This document shows, piece by piece, positions 58,040 through 64,000 of a stretch of 64,000 nucleotides of DNA. Both the position numbers and the translations under genes were made by a program. The notes below the pieces were generated by a model that saw nothing but the letters and a program-made list of their open reading frames with translations, did not search any database and was not told the DNA's origin. Source of the stretch: Sabethes cyaneus (taxonomy: Eukaryota; Arthropoda; Insecta; Diptera; Culicidae); contig NC_071355.1 in the NCBI RefSeq assembly GCF_943734655.1, forward strand, positions 242,877,183 to 242,941,182. The letters run 5' to 3'. Position 1 is the stretch's first letter. Every line of letters starts with the position of its first letter.

Positions 58040-58975
58040 TGCTGGAAACATGCTTACTGACCAAACGGCGGCAGCCGTTAGGTGTAAGGAGCACTTCCAG
58101 AAGCTGTTGAATGGAGAGGTAAGCACGGAGATCAGCAGCAACGGGATAATGATTGTGACCGACGGTCAAGCTGTGAAGCCACCAACACAAGGAGATAATC
58201 AGGGAAAATCGGAAAGGCAGCTGGGAAGGACGGTATCCTGGCTGAACTTCTAAAAGTGGGAAGTGAGCACATGTACGAAGCAATTTACCGGATTATTGCA
58301 CCGAATTATTGAGGAAGAACAAATGCCGGAGGACTGGTTGGATGACCTATTTTGTCCTATTTTTAAAAAAAGGCAAAGACTCGAGGTTTCATGAAGCTCG
58401 ACGGATCCGATTACCCTGCTTCAGTTGCTAGACGAGTTCCGGGAGTATAAATTGTAGACTCATCATCTGTTCGTGGACTTTAAGGTGGCGTACGATTCAG
58501 TCAAACGAAATGGACCGTGGGGGATAATGTTCGAACATTGTTTTCAGACCAAATTGATTCGTGCGATGCTAGATGGGTCAAAAACATGCGTCAGAATAGA
58601 CGATGAGCTTCGCCTTCAGTCCCAGCCGCCTTCGCAACGTTGGTTGGATTGAAACAAGGGATGCACTCTTTAACCTTCTATTGAACATTGCCTTGAAAGA
58701 TGCAATACGAAGTACAAACATGGAAAGGAACGGAACCATTATCACGAAATCTCAAGCTGCAAGCTGAAGTCATGTAGTTTGCAAATTGACACAAAACTGG
58801 TGCTCTTCTCATTTTTCCACTGGCTCTTAACGGACATGAATTATGGACGTTAAACGAAACTGATCGACAAGTGCTTGGAGTTTTTGAGCGTAAGATTCTG
58901 CCAGAATGCCCAACGAAAGATTAACCAAAACTATTTCCAGCAGACTGATAAAAAGGCAGGCGAAAGGTCATTCGA
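58040..58975 (+). pseudogene. RTE-like LINE reverse transcriptase, heavily decayed
   Basis: Reading through frameshifts, the + strand gives LTDQTAAAVRCKEHFQKLLN, AAGKDGILAELLKVGSEHMY, EEQMPEDWLDD, HHLFVDFKVAYDSVKR (motif A), LFSDQIDSCDARW, GLKQGM...LTF-LLNIALKDAI (motif B, broken), then ALNGHELWTLNETDRQVLGV and FERKILPECPTKD at the C-terminus. The catalytic FADD region and the stretch after it are deleted. At least six stops or frame breaks are present. It is the same clade type as 1595-3165 but strongly diverged from it. Confidence 0.75.
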
Positions 58976-59329
58976 AGAGTAATATAAAGTCACCCGTAGA
59001 TTTTATCCATAATCCATATTGACTCTTAAAACATTGCTTGCTTTTCGCATTCACCACACTTGATGAACCCATATTTCTGACCGATTATTTGGTTCTTTAC
59101 AGCTCCGATAAATCGCGGGTCAATAAACCGACAAAATCCTGCAAACTAAGTTCATGAGAGTAAATCATTTTATCTCAGTTGTGAGAAAAAGAAAAGAGTT
59201 TCGCTGACTTCATTCTTGTTGGGAAATAATTTCGGACAGTAAAATTCATTGAAGTAGTCTATAAAAACGGCCATCGTTATCATGCAAGCTACATTAGCTC
59301 ACCGATGATAATACCGCAATAAATCTTAC
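58976..59329. other. AT-rich sequence, nothing recognised
   Basis: No gene or repeat could be supported. Confidence 0.35.
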
Positions 59330-62300
59330 TTAAACCGTAAGCCCAATACCTAATTTGCGGTCGTCGTCGTTAGCACCTTCCGATGTCATATCGGATCGGG
59401 TGGAGGTTGCATTCAAGGTGGTTACCCCGTGGGCCCGTGCGATCCTCTCCCGCCCAGACCGCGCGATCCGATCGACAGCAATCTGCGCGCCACCGATCCG
59501 GTGCGGTGTGCAAACGCAACGCGGTGAACGCACGGACATGAGTCTCACCCTCCGATAACCCAAATGACTCAAAGTGTTTTTGTGTATATCTTCCTCTTAA
59601 TCCGACATTTTATTCTTTTCATAAATTTTAAATATTGAATCAGCTCGCACCTTGCCGGACCGCGCTGCGCCGGAGGTGCAAGAGCGGAAGACAAAAGCTG
59701 CTGAAATTACTATATTCGCAAATCGCTAAACTTGGACGACCGAACCGGGAAAGACGACGACGACGACGACGGCGATCGCTTCCAAGTACAAAATGCGCCT
59801 TACCTTGGACGGATTCACTGCTCGCATGGTGGGTTTAAATATTCCCGTTGTCCCGATTGAGGCCTTTTCGCGCTTATCTTCATACCTTCTTACTCGTTAT
59901 TTCTGTTTCGCATCTGAGAGACCGGCGACCAAAATGGGCACAGCCGCGAACTGGCAGCGCAAACAAAGCGCCTGTTGGGGTTGGCCCCCACAAGAAGGGA
60001 CAAGGAGCGACGAACGCGAAAATCAAATCAGCTGAATATAATCTGAATGGAAATGTAAGGTAGGCTGACCAACAGTCGTGCACCTGGACCGCTGGACAGC
60101 TACGGATTCGGGCGGCTTTAGCACTGGACCTTAGCCTCGACCCAAGACGGAAGATGGAAATGACCGCATGGCGAAAAGAATAAACGCTAATAACAATAAT
60201 ACCCTATCGAATCTCACACCATCCGTTCCGAGCAGCACGGGTAAGCATTGTCGGGACGGCCCGGGACGGCTTTCCAGCGCGTCGCATCGAACCTGAACTG
60301 AGACGAGCGAAGAAGTATGCTAAAACCTGATTTACAAATATAAAATAAGTAAATCCATATGTATGTAAACTCTGTTTAACAAACAAGTCTACATTGTATC
60401 CGTCGTTCGTCCAACCGATGCTTTATTCTTCCGTTGGTTGGTTGGTTGGTTGCTTGATGCGCCTGTACTCCCGCGCCCTTGTCAACCATATTGAATTACG
60501 AACGACCGAACGAACGAGGCCTTTCCTCCAGGCCCGGCAGCAGCGGGCCAAAAGGATAATATCATCCGATTGTAGCGAGCAGTCATATTCGCGAACAACG
60601 AAACCAGCCCGGCGGACCATGTGTGAGTGTGCACCAGATGTGTGAGCCTAACTCCGAAGCTGGCTTCAATTATCCTGAACCAACGAACTCGGTGACCCCA
60701 ATGTGAAACTGAGCATGTCATTTTGGGAAAAGTTTTCAGCCGTTTAAGTTAAAAATTTCAATGACTCCAACATCTTTTACTTCGGTAAAATTAAAACAAA
60801 AGTTGTAAAAATTCAACGAGTTTCATTTCGTTGTGGCTCAGGTAGACGTCACAATGAAATAGTAACTTGGTTCATATTGACAATTTTATATCGACATTTG
60901 GAGTGAAGCAATCCGAACCACGGAATTCTACCTAAATCTAGAAAAAAATATGGGAAGTCCACATACATTTTGGTAATATAATCGTATTCCGACAGACTCG
61001 TTCGCTGTAAAATGGCAACAAAGCATCCAGCACTAAGCTCAGCTATCATTCAAGTCATTCAAGTCTACCACAGTAATGAAGAAAGTAATCGATTTTGAGT
61101 CTTCATACGTTTTGATAATGTATTCTCTGTTGTATCTTGTGGTGGATTAATGAACATTTCAAATGTTTAAACAAAACACGGTTAAATTAACCTCAAACAG
61201 TATTACGCAAGATAGAGCATCTACTAACGTTAATGCATTACCGAGCTACATGGTACAATAATAGGATGTGCGGTTTCTACGAGCCGAAGAAATCAAGCTT
61301 TTCCACCTAAACGAAGCGACTATTTATGAAAATAAACTTTAGCTCGTGGGTACGTACGTCATACATCACGGGAACGGCTACATGATTCTAATCCTCATTT
61401 CGCACACCTCAGACATTTTGCCACACTCATCAAACTTTGCGCTACGCCATCGTACCTGCAACCCATACCTCACGCACGGCAATTGCTTTCGAAATTTACG
61501 ATGTTCCCTGATAGTACCTAGTACCCAGTACTTGCACTGCCGCTGCTGGTTGGCTGGTTGGATGCCAGGCTGGAAAGCCGAATTTCCACTTCGCTTTCCA
61601 AATTCACAATTTCCATCGTTACACGTGGGTAAACTTTGTCTACGTTCAGCATTTAATTCTGATCCGATTTACGAACTTCACGCTTCCTTCGAGTTTCCTC
61701 CGCCAGCCGGTGCCAGCACCAGCACCAGCGCAGCGTCGGAACCGTATGACCGTGCAGGCAGGCTCGGTTTTAGGAGCGCGTCCCGATCCGAATGCTCCGA
61801 GCGTTTTGGTATGTAATTCGGCACCGGAAAATACAGGTTGCATAACTTGCTACAGTTGCTGCTGTTTATTCAGCCGAAAAAAGATTGCGAACTTTCGCCT
61901 GTCTGTCTGTGAATGTTGGTTGGTGCTGCTGCTGCTCCGCCGAAAGTTGCTGAAATAGGAAAGGTGTTTCTTTCTTCGCCAATATATTCAGTTGAAAGTT
62001 TCATTCATCAGATATTCGTGTTCTCGTTATTACAATTTGCGCTTCACTTATCAAAAATCGTGAATGTGGTTTGCTCCCACCAGGCGAGTTCCGAATTATT
62101 CAAAACTACCTATGTCGGACGGCTGCAGGAGCATGTGTATAATGCAATTTTCATCGATCCAGCTAATTTATGTAGACACTAATGAAGCATTAAACACATT
62201 TTTAGCTAGCTCGCTAGCGAGCAAATAGTTTGCTTCAAGTGCTCAGACAGCACCGCTGGTGCTGGCTGCTGCTGCTGCTGATTTCGCAATTTGCGAGACA

Positions 62301-62900
62301 TTTCAGCGTACATATTTTATGTGTGCTCCGTCACGGAACGAAACCAAGGGGAAAAGTCACATGGAAATTACGTCCTTCGCGGTAACGAGGACGCGAGCAC
62401 AATCGCGATTTTGGCAGTCACTGGAATGCATTTCAGTGGAAAATGCAACTCGTCGTGCAGGGTTTGCGTTTTTTTTATTTTATTTTATTTTTTATTCTCG
62501 TCCTATTCGGTAATATCTTTCCACTTCTGACTGTTGATCTGCTTGGCAGGCTGCGAGATATTGTGCAGTGCAAGTTTCGTGAATAGTTTTCGGATGGAAT
62601 GATATCCCGGCGAGGGAAAATAGTTCGAATGCTTTCAAAATAACTGTAATGCAGTCATCGTAGTTGGAAAGTTTTTTTTGTTTCTCTCCATTAGCATGGC
62701 GGTCTACAATTTAACGAGGTGAACGAAATGGCATTTCGTGGTACATCAACTAGAACTTTTTTTTTCAAGACATTGATGTTCTAATCCAAAATTCCACACG
62801 AAAAGTTATCTGCGGGAAAAAGTAAGAGCACGAACGATGGGTTGACGTAGAACTACCATTGTAGATACAGTTGAATGATGTTAGAAATTTTCAGATTTCC
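59330..62900. other. GC-richer unique island with microsatellites
   Basis: Holds a GAC run (about 59754-59772), a TTGG run (about 60434-60452) and CTG runs (about 61925-61940 and 62265-62280). Frames on both strands (for example 59330-59572 -, 59793-60035 +, 61346-61816 +) lack recognisable domains. The best exon-like interval is 61650-61808. An acceptor-like CTGCTTGGCAG ends at 62550. It is AT-rich and featureless at about 60720-61300. Confidence 0.35.
61650..61808 (+). other. Candidate 159-nt internal exon
   Basis: Preceded by ACTTTGTCTACGTTCAG (AG at 61648-61649) and followed by GTATGT at 61809-61814. One frame is open throughout and encodes a serine-, alanine- and proline-rich stretch (FEFPPPAGASTSTSAASEPY among it). 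Length is a multiple of three, so it would be phase-neutral. The peptide is not recognised, and the opposite strand is also open over the same region, so chance is possible. Confidence 0.2.
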
Positions 62901-62904
62901 AAAG

Positions 62905-63110
62905 GTCTCCCGAGCAGACGCGTAAAGCAAAATAATACCAAACTTTGTTATGGTAATCGAATAACACATATCAAAATTTGGTCTTGTTTTGGCCGACACA
63001 GTTTGAAAAATAACAAAGAATAATATCAAAATTTGGCTCCTTTAAAGCCAAAAAAATAACTACTTGTGTTATTTGAACAACAAAACATTAACATGACCAC
63101 CTACTTCATG
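62905..63110. mobile_element. MITE-like repeat with ATCAAAATTTGG units
   Basis: Begins near GAGCAGACGCGTAAAGC and contains three related units: AATACCAAACTTTGTTATGG, ATATCAAAATTTGGTCTTGT and ATATCAAAATTTGGCTCCTT. The style resembles short mosquito MITEs, but terminal inverted repeats could not be fixed. Confidence 0.35.
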
Positions 63111-64000
63111 AAATTTTGAGACTTTTCAGAAGCAAAAAGCTTTGCAATAAATGTTTCTCAAGGCGTTTTCGTCGAATTTCTCCCAATTTGAAGCTCTGGT
63201 ACCGTTGTACAATTCGTTTTTTGACGTGTAATGCCTACCTATCCTAGTTTCGTTGCAATTAAATTTCAAATGCAACGTGTTGTGTACTGAGTATTAAATT
63301 AGTATCTCAAAACTGCACGAATTCGTACATCACGCATATCACACCAGATCATCGCGTGCGATGGGCATGTTTTGACGCGTATGGAAAACCACAACGAAAC
63401 AGACTGACACTGATTTCAAAGGCTTTTACTTCTGAAAAATTACTAAATTTCGTGAAGTTGGAGGTGTAAGGGGTATTTTCAGCGTGAAGCGTATTTTCTC
63501 AGCTTTCGAAAGAAAGCAATAGAATTGTGCTAGCTAGCATACTTTTTCTACTAAAACTGACTTGATTAATAGCTGTTTTTAGTGGAATGAAACTTAATAA
63601 ATAACCTTCCAACCGGGAAAAGGCAATTTACTTTGCTGGGGTTGTATTTTGTATGGTCCTCTTGAGCTGCGCGTATGTGGAATATTTTCATCTACAATCC
63701 GTGCATTTTATTAAAAATATTAGTCGCATATACAATAAAATTTTATTACTTGTTGCAAAGGGTTATTTGTTTGGTACATGATAGGAAAATTATTTTATCC
63801 ATGTTTAATTATCCTAGTACGGATAGAATACTCGATACTTCAACTTGAATGACGGAACTGCTTATAATGTTTGTTTATTACCTTGCTCTCTTTAATTTTT
63901 TCGACCCTTCCGATGAAAGACATGTCTAACACAATTGATAAAGGGAAACTCAGATGCTGCAAACTCCGAATATAAGTGGTACGGTCCGATGCGACCATAG
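63111..64000. other. AT-rich sequence to window end, nothing recognised
   Basis: No gene or repeat could be supported. Confidence 0.35.

Overview
This window is eukaryotic nuclear DNA, almost certainly from a dipteran insect and most likely a culicine-type mosquito. The reasons are its many decayed RTE-like and CR1/Jockey-like non-LTR retrotransposon pieces, BEL/Pao remnants, tRNA-derived SINE fragments, TA- or TTA-flanked MITEs, long homogeneous minisatellites, and GC-richer single-copy islands in an AT-rich background. The species cannot be named from sequence alone. I see no complete protein-coding gene, rRNA, tRNA gene or CRISPR. Prokaryote-style operons and ribosome binding sites do not apply. 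The most economical reading is that the window lies inside, or between parts of, a gene with very long introns: there is a textbook-like zero-length-exon (recursive splice) site at 16539/16540 on the + strand and two small candidate exons on the same strand (51267-51304 and 61650-61808).

Layout. 1-3.2 kb: retrotransposon debris (a 3' end with a hammerhead-like motif, two LINE fragments, a 64-bp perfect palindrome, an RTE-like reverse transcriptase on the - strand). 4.85-7.65 kb: GC-richer unique island. 8.6-10.6 kb: decayed CR1/Jockey-like LINE on the - strand. 11.06-14.1 kb: chain of related minisatellites, a pure CCCAGT hexamer array flanked by degenerate relatives, carrying a 342-bp insertion and bordered on the right by a TIR-element fragment. 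15.1-18.25 kb: unique island with the recursive splice site. 18.56-32.71 kb: a large arrangement bounded by two inverted arrays of the same 11-bp unit (1.48 kb and 0.93 kb), with degenerate GACTTC-type repeats inside each, two inverted copies of a TIR element with poly-G/C tracts, a 13-bp satellite, and a unique island (24.6-27.35 kb) in the middle. 32.7-38.2 kb: unique sequence with a LINE reverse transcriptase fragment and a BEL integrase fragment. 38.2-41.95 kb: two head-to-tail copies of an element made of about 142-bp internal units. 42.4-47.1 kb: an ATGACACA-type degenerate satellite holding a 1.3-kb TIR element, itself carrying a MITE and a solo LTR. 47.1-49.15 kb: two more LINE fragments. 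49.56-52.1 kb: unique island. 52.4-57.5 kb: nested and single MITEs, a degenerate satellite, a LINE tail, a SINE and a short hairpin element. 58.0-59.0 kb: RTE-like LINE on the + strand. 59.3-62.9 kb: unique island. 62.9 kb to the end: a MITE-like repeat and AT-rich DNA.

How the parts relate. Nested insertions give a relative chronology. At 43.1-46.0 kb a TIR element sits in an older satellite and later received a MITE in its left TIR and a BEL-type LTR retrotransposon that recombined to a solo LTR. One TIR-element family, with C/G homopolymers just inside its ends, recurs at the edges of, or within, several different degenerate minisatellites. That makes it a candidate for an undescribed element that targets, or helps seed, satellite DNA.
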